A stretch of 64,000 nt of DNA, taken from the NCBI GenBank assembly GCA_947069175.1, contig CAMTDV010000007.1, forward strand, positions 47,458,181 to 47,522,180. The letters are read 5' to 3'. A program made the translations under genes and the position numbers. This DNA is from Scalesia atractyloides (lineage: Eukaryota; Streptophyta; Magnoliopsida; Asterales; Asteraceae). The notes under the pieces are model-generated. The model searched no databases and had not been told where the DNA came from. It was given only the letters and a program-made list of their open reading frames with translations. Below are positions 10,801-22,199 of this stretch, one piece after another; position 1 is the stretch's first letter; every line of letters starts with the position of its first letter.

Positions 10801-13800
10801 TGTCACACCCCAAAAATGTCGCAATGGAAAGACAAATGTAGCGGTGACGGAAGTTAGTTCCCATAAGTATCTTCGTGGACGATGCAATATTAATTTTTTG
10901 GACATATAACTTAACTAAAACATAAGTTTAAAGTTTAGAGTTTAAACACAACCACAACCATGTCATAGTTGTTTGATCCTTATGGAACTTAGTACACACG
11001 GTTCGAAAAGTAGTTTTAAAAGTTTTCCAAATATTACATATTAAAAACTTGCATCCACCACCACAAGACATGCCAAAATCCGAAGCCAAACTCATGTACC
11101 TGAAGAACACGTAAAATCAAGTGTCAACACAAAGGAGGGTGAGTTCGCATATTCCAATTAGAATTAATTTGTTAAGAAAAACTTTCTTATTATGAGTTTT
11201 ATAACAAAACATCCATATATATTTAAAAAGTCAATATTATTTCCTTTTCCAAAATCCGAGGGTCAGTTATCGCAAGCATTTTCTAAAAAACCTTCGATAC
11301 AAATCATCTTCCCAAGTTTAATATTAAATTGCTATCATCAAGTGTTCAGATTCGTAAGTTCGCAAGACATACGAGCTATATATTAACAATAGGGTATAAT
11401 CAATGCTAGGAAATCACAGAATATCAATTTGTCGTTTGACTTGACACAGAGCTACCGGTCACGACGGGGTGGTCAACCTGATAGATCTATCAACAATTCT
11501 ACGCATAGTGGTGTTAATGATTAAACGGCTAAATTCGCGCAAAGTGCCACATATTGGGTCACTTATAGTGTCTGCCTCATGAACAATATATATATCCTAC
11601 TAAAATGATAAATTTAATATTTTGTGTTGCACAAAATCCCCGAAGTCTCCACTAAGGGACGTAAGACTATTCCGATATTTACTCTCTTGAGATCAACAAT
11701 TCGTCACAACTCTAGATTTAAACATTTTTAAATCTATATGGTAGTTTTATCCCAAACACCATAATCCTCCCCTTCTCCCCGAAACATATTTATATCAATC
11801 AAATACCATTTCTCCCCAAACATATCGTATTAGTTCCAAACCATATATTCAATGAAAATATATTTATAATGTTATTCAAAGGCATGTTTTATACAAAAAC
11901 GCATAATTATCATTTTTAAGGCGTGTTCTTCCCCCAAAACGTTATATAAAATAGTAAAAAGAGGGGTTAGTGACACTCACCTTTGGGTGCGTATTTATAC
12001 TAGCACAATTCCCACAGATTGGTCTACACGTCCTAATCTAAATAGGAACAATTTAATAACCAATATTCCACAATAATACCGAAGTTTCACAAGACTTAGA
12101 ATTTTCACAGAACTTTGAGATTTTCTCCAAAAGTCTTTTATTTTGATGATGTTGGCGTATGTGTGTGTGTGTGTGTGTTCATATATATATTTTTTAATAT
12201 TTTCATGACTCGGTCGATTTTATTGGTGACCCTTATTATGTTATACGGTTATCACACCCGTTTATAACGCAATATATCTACAATTTGCGCTTGGTAATAT
12301 ATTTACATAAACATGAACATAGTATCATATATCGTAATACATGTATTTTGTCAACTTATACATTTCATGATTTTTAAGCATTCATACATGAAATAACTCT
12401 TCAAGTTAACCTATGTATTATTTTCATGCTCGACAAATATGTTTTATACTTAACGTGACATTTAAGAAAATTACTGGCTTAACCGTATAAACGTACATGC
12501 ATAGTCTTAATTCCCACTATCATGTCATCACATAACATTTCAAATTACATATACTCATATTCACATATCTTATCATATCACACAAAGTTCACCCTTGAAC
12601 AACCCATTTTCGTGTACATTGAAATATGCGTATTTTAACGTTTCGGTAGTGTTTTCGGGCGTCGGAAGTCACGTATGACTAGCCAAACACCAAAGATACT
12701 TAAAATAAGTTAAATACTTATATTTATCATAAAAATATCAGTTTATAACCTGATCTAAAACAGTTTTACAAAAATCACTTTAAAAGCCGATTTTTATCAT
12801 TTTTAACACATAGTCTTGTACCAAACTTTACTATAATCATCCCAAATCATCATAACTTGATATTTTAACATAACCCATGTAATTTCTATATAAAATGGTA
12901 CTTATACTCATGTTAGTGCAGATTTCATGTAAGTCACATAAATCATGCAATTGCATCCATTTTACTACTTTTTAAGCTACATGTACAACATGCAAAGCTA
13001 CCAAACTTATGACATAATTTTATCATCATAACATATCGTATAACATCATTTTAACATGCTTATATTATGATTTATCCACCTTTATTATTCGATAACAAAT
13101 TCACCAACTTATGATCATTTAATCATCATATATACTTATGTACAAGTATCTAATGCATGATTATCATATCATCATCATCCATGATTTTAAATGCATATAC
13201 CATTCATTTATTATAACTTTTAGAAAAATTCAAGACATCATCTTCATCTAATCATTCATATCATTAACACATGTAACATTTTCATGCTTTTATGAACTAA
13301 CCAACAAAACCCATATGCATGCATACATATATACATATACACGACACACACATGTGCACATATACTTCCAAGATTCAACTTCTTACATATTCACCTTTAA
13401 TCATACAAACTTTTACAAAAATTTGAATATGGATGTATGTATGTGTGTGTACGGTTTTGAGAGAGAGAGAGAGAATGAGAGGATTTCTTGACTTTTGGTC
13501 ATGGAAAATGCATAATATTGAGTGTTCATGCATAAACAATGATTACCACTCACATAGACTCAACACTTTGCAACATGGAAGAAGAAAGCAAAAAAGCTGG
13601 GCACCCCATGGGGCCGCCACCAACACCCCGCTCTCACACTCATCATATATACATACATATATATAATATATATTAGGAAAAGACAGGTATTTAACTCGTT
13701 ATCGGGCATTTTATCTCGCGTTTTAATCCCGTTTTAAGGCGTTTAAGATTATTTTATCATTCTATAAAAATTAACTCGCCATAATATTGCTGAACAATAT

Positions 13801-14193
13801 TTTATTTGGCTAGATTGGTTGCGTTGTCTGTATTTTGTAATATATGCGCGGTATTGCGTAGTACGCGCTTAAACTCGTAAAATAGAGTTTTTAAGCGTTA
13901 TAATTATTTTTTCCTCGCAGATATGTTGAAATATAGAATTTTAATTATAGTGGAATATTTTTTGGATTTTAACATTAATCGAGCGGTCACCGACGTTCGT
14001 TTCGCATTTTATTTGTTACGCGACAAGTGTTTATCTTTTTTTTATATAGCCAACATAATTTCTAACAAGGTCTGAATTTACCAACACAACAAGTACTATA
14101 TATTAACACCAAATTTAATAAAATATTACTATTATTTATTCATAACACGTGTCACATTAGTACGGTAGAGACTCAAAATACCCGGGTGTCACA
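10801..14193 (-). mobile_element. Solo LTR of a gypsy-type element, 3.4 kb, target duplication TGTGT
   Basis: The left end reads TGTCACACCCC and the right end CCCGGGTGTCACA; on the minus strand this is an LTR running TGTGACACCC...GGGTGTGACA, the same terminal style as the Tekay LTR at 53375. TGTGT precedes it at 10796-10800 and follows it at 14194-14198, a 5-bp target site duplication. Nothing coding is inside. It contains a (GT)n run at 12161-12178 and a (GA)n run at about 13457-13472. It interrupts the protease/pre-integrase part of C2. The solo state implies recombination between the two LTRs of a former full element. Confidence 0.85.
12161..12178. repeat. (GT)9 microsatellite
   Basis: An uninterrupted GT run inside the solo LTR, followed by T-rich and TATATAT sequence. 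Confidence 0.9.
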
Positions 14194-14198
14194 TGTGT

Positions 14199-14375
14199 CG
14201 GTTACAAGAACTGGCACTCTTTTCCCATCACCAACGATAAGCTCCGTGTCGCCTTGTTTCAGCTTCCTTCACTTTTCAAGCTCTTGCAAAACATTAGTGA
14301 TTTGGTAAACACACCCGGTATCAAATACCCATGTTTCATGGTGTATTAAGAAGTTCTTGTATATCGAACCTTAGG
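14199..14375 (-). pseudogene. Copia protease remnant, C2
   Basis: On the minus strand this gives a protease-like segment with an aspartate-threonine-glycine signature (near WVFDTGCV in a shifted frame), followed by ITNVLQELEK and LKQGDTELIVGDGKRVPVLVT, typical of copia proteases ahead of the GAG-pre-integrase linker. It is the continuation of 10441-10800, separated by the solo LTR. Frameshifts are present. To its right the sequence changes to a plus-strand coding fragment. Confidence 0.55.
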
Positions 14376-14443
14376 TCGGTCGAGTGAACTAATGGACGTA
14401 GATTCTATTGTAGCTTCGGAGAAATATGTCCCTGACTGGACAT
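14376..14443 (+). pseudogene. Short 5' piece of the Tat extra ORF, split off by C1
   Basis: The plus strand reads SEKYVPDWT up to the C1 insertion point. With the GACAT duplication removed, it continues directly into 26514 (one frameshift) as the same protein. See the entry at 26514. GACAT at 14439-14443 is the left target duplication of C1. Confidence 0.5.
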
Positions 14444-14899
14444 TGTGAGTCCCAAATCAGATTCGGATCAAAGTGGTTGATTGTTATCACCCAAACAACT
14501 ATAAATTAGTTGTTTGAATGTGTAAAAGTTAAGAAAAACCAAAAGATGAAGATGAAGATTCTTGTGTGGATCAAACAACAAGTGTTGTATATGAAATCCC
14601 AAATGATATATTCACTGAATGCACCTGGATATTTCGGATTAAGCACAAGAACAACAAGCACAACACAAGATCAATCACCAAAATCTGTCCAAGAACCTTG
14701 GACTAGGGTTTTTCATTGATATGCTTATATATACACTCTGACTACCCAACGTATTTATTAAATACGCTAGGATATTAAATACGCCGCCCAGTTACAAGTT
14801 TCACAAAATGCACATTTTGCCCTTCTAGATTTGCTAGCTATTACAAAACTAGCTCAAACTATTAAACTCAAGTATCAACGGTCTCAAAACGTCCTAACA
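14444..14899 (-). mobile_element. 3' LTR of C1
   Basis: In element orientation it starts TGTTAGGACG (14899) and ends GGGACTCACA (14444). It is the near-copy of 26056-26508. The minus-strand TATA box is at 14726-14735 (TGTATATATA), with the motif pair AAATACGCTAGG and AAATACGCCGCC just upstream of it, and the dyad CGTATTTA-T-TAAATACG at 14750-14766. Confidence 0.9.
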
Positions 14900-14911
14900 A
14901 TATCCCCCTAG
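14900..14911 (-). promoter_or_regulatory. Polypurine tract of C1
   Basis: The minus strand reads CTAGGGGGATAT immediately before the 3' LTR start TGTTAG, the position of the plus-strand primer for reverse transcription. C0 has the almost identical CTAGGGGAAGAT at 5788-5799. Confidence 0.8.
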
Positions 14912-14945
14912 ACCGTTGCGTACTTGAAATTCTTCAATCATGTTC

Positions 14946-17705
14946 CTAAGCGCTAGGGACTACAACTGATTCTTGACCTCTTGCTTGTGATAGAGGCGCA
15001 GCTTGATCTTTTGGTTGTTCAATTGTTGCTTCTGTGGATTGATTAATAATAGCTTCACTTGTGGTTGGTTGGGCCTCTATAGTGACTTCATATGTGGATG
15101 AAGTCGGAGGTGGTGGAATGATTTGAATGTCGGAATCAGATGATGGATCTTTGCTCTGTGGAAAGGAGGGTTGTTGAGAGGATGATTTAGGCTCGGCAGC
15201 TTTCTTCTTTCTGGATTCATCTTTTTATTTCTGAGCGTCCATTCTAAGAATAATTTCCATTACTTCAATCTTTCGAGCTCGCACACGCTCGACTGCCCTT
15301 TGAAATAACATTCCTTCCTCAAGGTACTCGTTTCCTGCTCCAACGTTTATCTTGTTTCCGTAGAGAATATTCAGATTAGAAAGACAAAACATAAATACGT
15401 CCGTAGGATCCAGGATACGGATGTCTTCGTTTGAATTGGATCTAATAACCGCTTCACCAGTTTTGCCATCATAGAACCACTTCTTGAAGTTGGTGAGTGT
15501 CACAGGTTGTTCAGGAGGAAGTTCACCCTAGTCACAACTTTCACTGGATTGATTACCCAAGTTATCTTTCCTTTTCCAGTGAACGGGTCTTTAGTGGTTT
15601 TTGGCACGTGTCTTCTTGGGCGTTGAGGTTTGAAGACAGTAAATCCACGCATGCATTCTCTATGAATTAATCTTTCCAGGTCTCCAATGCTGCTGTTTGT
15701 GGGATTTATCATATCATGCCTGTTCAGCTCTCGGATATCCCATGTGGGTAAACTTTGCATGTCGTTGGCATTTCGGAAGTATTGAATTACCCACCCCTTC
15801 GCTTCACCATAAACCATCCAGTGAGATTACCGTATTTCCAGCTGATGACTCTATCCTTGACCTCTGTCTTTTCAACTGTTATCAACTAATAAAAATCTGG
15901 CATTTTTGCTCTTTCTTTCTTAAACCATTCTGGATGCTGAGGTTCGAACTCTTCTCCACCATCAGTCTCATATAACACATCATCCTCCAAACCCCATTCA
16001 AGAAATTTTGCTGGTATCTCGGTTTTGTCTACTTCTTCTTCTTCATTGTCTTCACCAAAATTAACATCAACAGTAGATTCAAGTCGTTTCTTTTTCTTTT
16101 CTGCTCTGTCATCCTTCTTTTTTTTTCTCTTTCTCTGAAGATGTCAAAATTGAAGATGTCTTCGCTTGTGTATTTTGGTTTCCGATTTGTTGAGACATAC
16201 AGCTCCTGCACTAGCTCATGCAATTTTTCTAGCCCCTCTTGTTGAAATCTGATAAATTCTGATTGCTTATAGACGCAGGAGTGCAATTCTTTGTTCTTCT
16301 TTCTTTGTTCTTTCAGTTTTCTTAAGCACATCAGTATCGTTTACTTGATTCTTCAGCAAACAAAACTCCTTTGCAGTAAACAGACCGATTTCTTTGGATA
16401 AACGAATATACAGCTCTTGAAACGGTCAAGGTCTTGAGGGAACTTTCTGAGGAGGGGGTTGAGCAGATAAAGGGGGTTTGGATGGAACATTTGCGGAGGA
16501 TCCCTCACCAGATTTTCTTTCCTTTGGTGCAAAAGTTTTGCTTGGAGTGGGCTCTAGGGGATCGGATAAAAGCCCTTCCACGAAGCGATCCAACTGCTCC
16601 TGTTCTGAAGTAACCACCATAGGAGTTTCTGATTCTGTCATCTCTCTTCTCTTCATTCTTCTTTAACGTTTTTCTGCCTCTGCAGCCGTGTGAATGGTCT
16701 GTATCCTTTCAATTTCTTCTCTCGTAGATCCAGCGCGAATATTGTCGCCCATGATTCGATCTGGATTAGGTGAATCTTTGTTGCTTCTTTTCTTTGAGGG
16801 TTCTTCTTCAACCACTTTCTTCCCTTTGTCTTTGCGCTTGCGAACAAGTGGTATTTTCTCTTCTATTTCAGCCTGTTCTTCAACATCAACAGGTTTGTCT
16901 CGACCTTCTCTACCATGCCTCGCCTTTTCCCGGTACTTATTGTACGCAGCCAGAACAATGGGAAGTCTCTCTTCTTGATACATCCAGTTATGCAACATTA
17001 CCCACTCCTTTGTTTTCAACTCCGTGATTTGTCTTCCTTTGGGATCTGAAATTGATATAGATTTCCATCATGTGGTAGGTTCTGGTGCTGATCATCAATG
17101 AGCAACTGCACAAATCTTGGATACATGGCCCATGCACCTTTTTCCATTGTCAATCATGCAGTCGAAAATTAGGCCAGAGATGTTGAAGGGCTGATTTGTG
17201 CATAAATTTAGCATTGCCGCAGACCACTCTAAATTTAAACCATCGTATCCACCTTTTCTATGACAAATGCTCATGCTGAATGTGTGAAGGATGAATCTCC
17301 AACCCTTTGTAAGCCCCGACTTTTTGATCTCGTTCTTGTTGCGAAAATCTCCAACATAGTTCATCCCACGGAAACCTTCTAACACCGGCTCTTTGCTTAG
17401 CTTTAATGGGTCACTGGCACTATCTCCAAGAGTGATAACATTTTGAATTCGCTCTTCTGTCACTTTTATTTCCTTGTTACACACCGTCGGGTGATGTGCG
17501 TGACCTGGTTCAGAGTTCTCACTCTCGCGGTTCGCCAGAACTCTTCTATGTGAATAGAGTGAATCTTTGGATTGGCTTGCACTGCATAACTTATTTTGCT
17601 TCGTGATACCCAGTCCATTACATCTTCGAAATCAGGCTCAGGATGAACTAGAGTGATGGGCTGCTTGTGCTTCCTTGTGCCATCCCAGACTAATGGTTGA
17701 GCCAT
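14946..17705 (-). pseudogene. Accessory ORF of copia element C1, about 920 codons, frameshifted
   Basis: The proposed start is the ATG at 17705 (MAQPLVWDGTRKHKQ); the last in-line stop is at 14946-14948. Pieces in changing frames are 17705-17466, 17484-17095, 17019-16663, 16656-16426, 16331-16029, 15817-15500 and 15503-14946 (the last with one stop after MDAQK). The N-terminal half holds phrases such as HIEEFWRTARV, FILHTFSMS and FNISGLIFDCM. The middle is a highly charged lysine/glutamate stretch. Next comes a probable coiled coil (KLKEQRKKNKELH...QEGLEKLHELVQELY), then NFKKWFYDG...IRILDPTDVF, ending in a serine/proline-rich tail. I recognise it only as an ORF that accompanies copia elements in daisy-family genomes (from memory). 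It lacks any Gag, Pol or known envelope motif that I can see. Its function is unknown. Confidence 0.65.
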
Positions 17706-18434
17706 TCTGAAACGTAAAAACGAGTTAAGTTGGATAATAGTTATAAGGCACAATAGTTAGATAGAAAAGATATATAAATACATGTATATACATATATATA
17801 TACAATAAATAAAATTAAAAAAATTGAAATAAATAAAAAAAGAATAAAGACAAAATATATACATAAGAATATATACATAAATACGCTGAGAGTAACCGAC
17901 AAATGCGCTGAAGGTTTAACATGCCGGTTAAATGATTTGCATAAACGCCCAGCGAAATAATATTTACCTGTTATAGATTATTTACGCTGATCATAGATAG
18001 CGGATTTAAGTATAACCAGCGTAGATATTAACTGCACTAGCTTGACCGGCGTATTTGTCAAATACGCCGGTTGCTTGAACTCGCATTCAAGACTTAAATC
18101 CGCCATCCATTAGCCGAGACACTATCATCAAAATAAATGCGCCATATTCAAGATAAATACGCTGGATTCAAAAATTTCTTGATAAACCCATAAAACCCGA
18201 TGAACCCAGATCGATCTATCTACATATGTTTTAACTGATCTCGTATTTGATGATTAAAGACTTAACAACAAGCAATCAACATTTGAAAACTAAAATCATA
18301 CCCATATTGATCTTCGACAAAGGCTATTCGGATGATTTTATAGTGTTTGAGTTTGAGAAGTGGTTTATGGTTGAATGAAGAAGATGATGATGTTTGAAAA
18401 AAAAAAGAACTTTAAACACAGAAATGAAAACTGA
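17706..18434 (-). promoter_or_regulatory. Leader of the accessory ORF, a diverged copy of the C1 gag leader
   Basis: No gene is seen. 17760-17880 is very A/T-rich. 17880-18180 holds many degenerate AAATACGCTGG motifs on both strands. The block CCGGCGTATTTGT...AATACGC, ATTCAAG...TTAAATCCGC, ATTCAAAAATTTCT (18046-18185) recurs in the same order in the gag leader at 25689-25750. Together with the TATA module to its right this looks like a duplicated 5' leader placed ahead of the accessory ORF. Confidence 0.55.
18046..18070. repeat. Perfect 12-bp inverted repeat with 1-nt centre
   Basis: CCGGCGTATTTG is followed by T and then its exact reverse complement. The same half-site motif occurs at 25691 and, shortened (CGTATTTA/TAAATACG), in both C1 LTRs at 14750-14766 and at about 26359-26375. 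Confidence 0.9.
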
Positions 18435-18500
18435 TATATATACAAAATTATATTCAAGCATAATTAATAATTACGCTGGAATATTAAATATGCCGCCTAG
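18435..18500 (-). promoter_or_regulatory. Internal copy of the C1 LTR core promoter
   Basis: TATATATACA at 18435-18444 is followed by exactly 16 nt and then TAATTAATAATTACGCTGG and AATATTAAATATGCCGCC. The LTR has TATATATACA at 14726, a 16-nt spacer, TATTTATTAAATACGCTAG and GATATTAAATACGCCGCC. Spacing and order are conserved without a gap over about 65 bp. On the minus strand this is a TATA box with its upstream motifs, pointing at the accessory ORF about 730 nt downstream. Confidence 0.6.
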
Positions 18501-18689
18501 GAGATTTTCAAGGTTTCTTCAAGACTAAGAAATTTTGAAAACAAATACGCTCGAAAATTTTAAACTTTCTCGAAAAACGTGCCCTTTTTGGTTAAAAAAT
18601 TTGTGCAACAATTAAAAATTGGAGATTTGCAATTTGAATTCTGAAAATTATTTTTAGAGCAAGGAAGCTTCCTTTTTCTCATAACACTT

Positions 18690-19449
18690 ATTTTTACTGA
18701 TACGGATCCTGTGACTTTCATGCAGAAGATCATACCGGTAACACTTTGTTAGTTTGAGATAGAATATTAAATATATAAATATTGAATAATTAAGGCACAA
18801 GAAAAACTGTCAGTATGTTTGTCCTTTTAAATCCATCACCTTTCTTTCAACATGCTTTCAGAGAACATTTTATCATGTTATGGTAATATTGACAAGAATT
18901 TCGATGTCCCCCCACTCATGCTAGACTGTTAGAATGTTGTGCCCGTGGGTCCCACATCAGGACATACCCCCGCGATCAAGATATGTGCAAAGGTTCCTCA
19001 TAGCAGGTGAGTATATTGACTTCATTCGTTCTTGAAATTTCAACGTTAGACAATTGGTGATCAGCTCAGTACTTCCGTACAGCAAAGAGACCAAAGTCTA
19101 ACGAGGGCTATGACAGATACCTTAGATGGTACGAATTAAGCACATAAAAAATTTTCGCATGAGATCTTCATTTGTGTGAAGTTTTGGCCACATTGGCTCT
19201 TTTTGAAATATATCATAGTTGTGTCTAGGTCAGCATATTTATTGATGCAGAAGAAGAGCAACTATGATATCCCCGAATGATTAGTCAATATGAAGACCCA
19301 AAATCTCGGGCTTTGGCAATCTATCAACGCAAGATTTAAGACCATTAAGCCATACGCCGCAACGTGTTACCCGCAAGTTGCACAACATTGTGGGTATCCA
19401 GAATTCTTGTGTAATCATTAACTTTTGTCTCCTATTCGTAGTTTACTTG
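18690..19449 (-). other. Conserved 3' noncoding block of C1
   Basis: No ORF is seen. From about 18900 to 19420 it matches C3 34920-35420 in the same orientation and C0 4310-5000 in reverse, including GGACATACCCCC...GATCAAG, GTGAGTATA, and the CTCATAGCAGGTGAG stretch. It lies between pol and the accessory ORF. Because three diverged elements keep it, it is probably functional or a relic of an ORF lost in all three. Confidence 0.6.
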
Positions 19450-19657
19450 AAGGTATTGCTGAATCTACTGACAGTCGTTGCTTGGAGCCTCAATTTGGTT
19501 CGATTTTAAGATCAAACAAAGTGTCAGCAGTTTTTCTGTCATTTCTCATGCATGTGTCAAACAAAGGATTCTACTTTAAAGATATTTTCTGGAAGACATC
19601 CCTCCTTAAAATTTTATTTTCGAGAATCCAGAGCTTGAAAAGAAATTTTACAATTTG
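19450..19657. repeat. 208-bp segment, inverted copy of an insertion in C1 gag
   Basis: This matches the reverse complement of 24513-24721 at roughly 90% or better by eye, from AAGGTATTGCTGAATCT to AAATTTTACAATTTG. One plus-strand frame is open across it (19425-19658). It sits where the C-terminal half of RT and RNase H should be. Confidence 0.85.
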
Positions 19658-19705
19658 AAGGAAATCTTTTGTTGGACACATTTTATGAGATTATTTATTT
19701 ATTTT

Positions 19706-20504
19706 TTATTTTTTTATCACGTTATCTCCGATCCTTTTCGTGAAGAGAGTCATATCTGTTTTGCCTCTTGAGTACCCACAATCCAGAAAATAAGTTGACA
19801 AAGTCTCATACCATGCTCGAGGAGCTTGATGAAGACCATAGAGAGCTTTATCAAGCTTATAGTATTTTGTAGGGAAGTGAGGATCTTCAAAACCTGGAGG
19901 TGACAAACATAGACTTCTTCTTTCACTTTCCCATATAGAAATGCACTCTTTACATCCATTTGAAACACCTTAAAGTTTTTGAACGAAGCATAGGCTAAGA
20001 AGATTCTGATAGCTTCTAAGCGTGCAACCGGTGTAAAAACTTCCTCATAGTCAATCCCTTCCTCCTGACGAAACCTTTGAACTACCAATCTTGCCTTATT
20101 CTGGATAACTACACCACGATCGTCCATTTTGTTACGAAAAACCCACTTGGTGCCATTGGGATACTTTCCATATGGCAAATCAACGAGTTCCCAGACTTTA
20201 AGCTTCCGAAATTGAGCTAATTCTTCTTGCATTGCTTGTACCCAGCTAGAGTCTTGGATGGCATCTTCAATGTCTCTTGGGACAGACTGCGAGAGAAAAG
20301 CTGCATACAGTCCTGTTGTGATGGTATGTGTTTGACCGCGAGTTCGAACTCCATCTTCCATGGAACCGATGACATTTTCAATTGGATGATTTCGATTTGA
20401 CTTGTATCCTGGTTGGTGTGAGTTTCTACTTGTTGAGGCAGATTAGAGAAGTGTTTGTCGATGTAGATAATTGGAGATTCGTCTTCTTTAGGTGGTTCAT
20501 CCAT
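19706..20504 (-). pseudogene. Copia reverse transcriptase N-terminal half, C1
   Basis: Frames 20504-20217, 20361-19750 and 19906-19706 together encode the RT start: SSWVQAMQEELAQF, LVDLPYGKYPNGTKWVFRNK, DYEEVFTPVARLEAIRIFLA, FQMDVKSAFLYGKVKEEVYV. After a frameshift comes LDKALYGLHQAPRAWYETL and TLFTKR. The sequence stops before the YVDD active-site box, so palm catalysis and RNase H are absent. The loss coincides with the 208-bp inverted segment at 19450-19657. Confidence 0.8.
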
Positions 20505-20759
20505 GATCTGCTATGAAGAAGAATCATCATGTGCAGATGCATTCTTAGCCGATGTGTCACCATCTACTTCGATAACAGGAAGGATAGGAGTGGCGGAGAC
20601 TGGGGTGAAACGAGTTGTAAAATGAGTGAAACCAATGTCTGAAGGATCAAACAATGGCTCTAATGGGGTTGATTCTGCAGGTTCGATTCAGTGAGAGGTT
20701 CATCAACGTCGAAAGTGTTGAATACATGTCATAAAACCAGTTTGGAGCGCTTCCAGTGT

Positions 20760-21540
20760 TGGTGGAGTTTCCTTCTTGAAAGTCATCGTAATATGATTCA
20801 ATCACCGTCTTGGTTCATTTGTTGTAGACTCGATATGCCTTTTGAGAAGATGAGTAGCCCATGAAGTAGCACACATCACGACTGCTTCAAACTTGATAAG
20901 ATTATCTTCAGTGTTGAGGAGTGTACAGGAACATCCGAACGGTCTAAAGAAATCTATCAGAGGCTTTCTTTTGAAAAGGAGTTCATAAGCTGTCTTTCCA
21001 TGAGGTTTGACAATGAGAACTCGATTCAAAACATAGCATGCTGTATTGACTGCTTCAGCCCAGAAGATTATGGGAAGCTTGGAGTCTACAAGCATAGTTC
21101 GAGCAGCTTCAATGATTGTTCTGTTCTTTCGTTCCGCTACCCTATTTTGCTGAGGAGTTCTGGCTGCACTGTATTGAAGGCGTATTCCCTTTTCTTCACA
21201 GAAGGAGACAAACCTGTGATTTTTTAATTCTGTCCCATTGTGCTTCTTACAGATTTGACCTTCAGCTTGATAATGTTTTCAATCATGGGAATGAAGCTCT
21301 TGAGAATGGACGTTTTTCGCTTTTGGCTTCAAGGAAAAATACCCATGAAAAATGTGAGAAATCATCAGTAATTACCAAACAATAGGATCTTTTAGCTAAA
21401 CTTTTAACACTTATAGGGCCGAAAAGATCCATGTGTAGTAATTACAATGGGGCAGATATCGTATTCACTGCTTTGGATTTATGAGGCTTTTTGTGTTGCT
21501 TTCCTTGGGCACATGCGATACATTTTTCTGAAAAAGGAAA
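20760..21540 (-). pseudogene. Copia integrase, C1
   Basis: Upstream patches read CIACAQGKQHKKPHKSK (zinc-binding lead-in) and LLHMDLFGPISVKS with the first catalytic aspartate. A clearer 97-codon frame (21095-20802) begins MLVDSKLPIIFWAEAVNTACYVLNRV and carries KTAYELLFKRKPLIDFFRPFGC, the usual copia sequence after the catalytic glutamate. The part in between (NERTIIEAARTM) is present but interrupted by stops. Sequence 20505-20759 is the INT-RT linker, serine/acid-rich, without a clear domain. Confidence 0.75.
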
Positions 21541-21667
21541 ATCTTTCATAGGTAATCATCTTACTAAATTTATTTTAGAAAGCTTATTTATATTTTTGAA
21601 GTTCACATGCCCCAAACGCCTATGCAAAGCAGTGATTCCGATTCTGATGCTCTTGAGATAAGACATG

Positions 21668-22050
21668 TCATTTGCTCATTGGATTAGCATGTTTAATATT
21701 TAGCACATAGGTATTGTTTTGATGAGGAGCTCTGAGCAAGATCAGTTCTACAGGGACGAAGTATTCGGTCTTGAGGAATAAGCATTCCATGTTATTGAAC
21801 AGCACTGAGATCCCTTTGTCACAGACTTGTGATACGCTCATGAGATTGTAGCATAATTCTGGAATATAGTTTACATTTTCTAAAGTAAGTGCTTCAGACA
21901 CGACGTCACCCATTCTGACAATTTTCCCACCCTTTTTATCTCCGGCAAAGGATACGAAATAACCATCGATAACTCGGAAGTTTTTCAGTAGATCCTTTAA
22001 ACTCGTCATATGCCTAGATCATCCACTATCAACATGCCAAATATATTCCA
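21668..22050 (-). pseudogene. Copia aspartic protease, C1
   Basis: The minus strand gives the active-site neighbourhood WHVDSG, then a TGA where SIRE-type proteases have cysteine, then SRHMTSLKDLLKNF and a frame to 21668 with GDKKGGKIVRMGDV, NVNYIPELCYNLMSVSQVCD and a C-terminal HANPMSK. The aspartate-serine-glycine triad is intact but a stop follows immediately. The layout after the flap (LMSVSQVCDKG) is that of copia proteases leading into GAG-pre-integrase. Confidence 0.75.
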
Positions 22051-22199
22051 TGAGCATCCGAAGCCAATTTTAAATTTTATTCTGTTATACAACGAAAACA
22101 AAAATATGTACACATTAGTTAGTTTTTGGAACCCAGACTTGCTTTACGTTAGATCTATCATGATTTTGAGCAAGAGAGTATTCTTTTCTTTTCCAAAAA

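Larger units (their letters stand above)
6740..14385 (-). mobile_element. Tork-like Ty1/copia element C2, decayed, interrupted by a solo LTR
   Basis: On the minus strand the order is protease (about 14375-14199), solo-LTR interruption (14193-10801), integrase, reverse transcriptase, RNase H, PPT and 3' LTR. This is the copia order PR-INT-RT-RH. The phrase YRDRSK followed by LGLSQSAYVDK and the purine tract AAGTGGGAGAT before the LTR are typical of the Tork lineage as I know it. Gag and the 5' LTR are missing; the right edge near 14340-14400 joins an unrelated plus-strand ORF. All domains carry stops or frameshifts. Confidence 0.65.

Noticed and set aside
13433..13666. 77-codon plus frame with MYVCVC start
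   Set aside because: Lies in the solo LTR over GT- and GA-rich sequence; no homology recognised.
18690..19420. Reading this block as an LTR fragment
   Set aside because: In C3 the homologous block lies between RNase H and the PPT, outside the LTR (33607-34610), so it is an internal 3' noncoding region.
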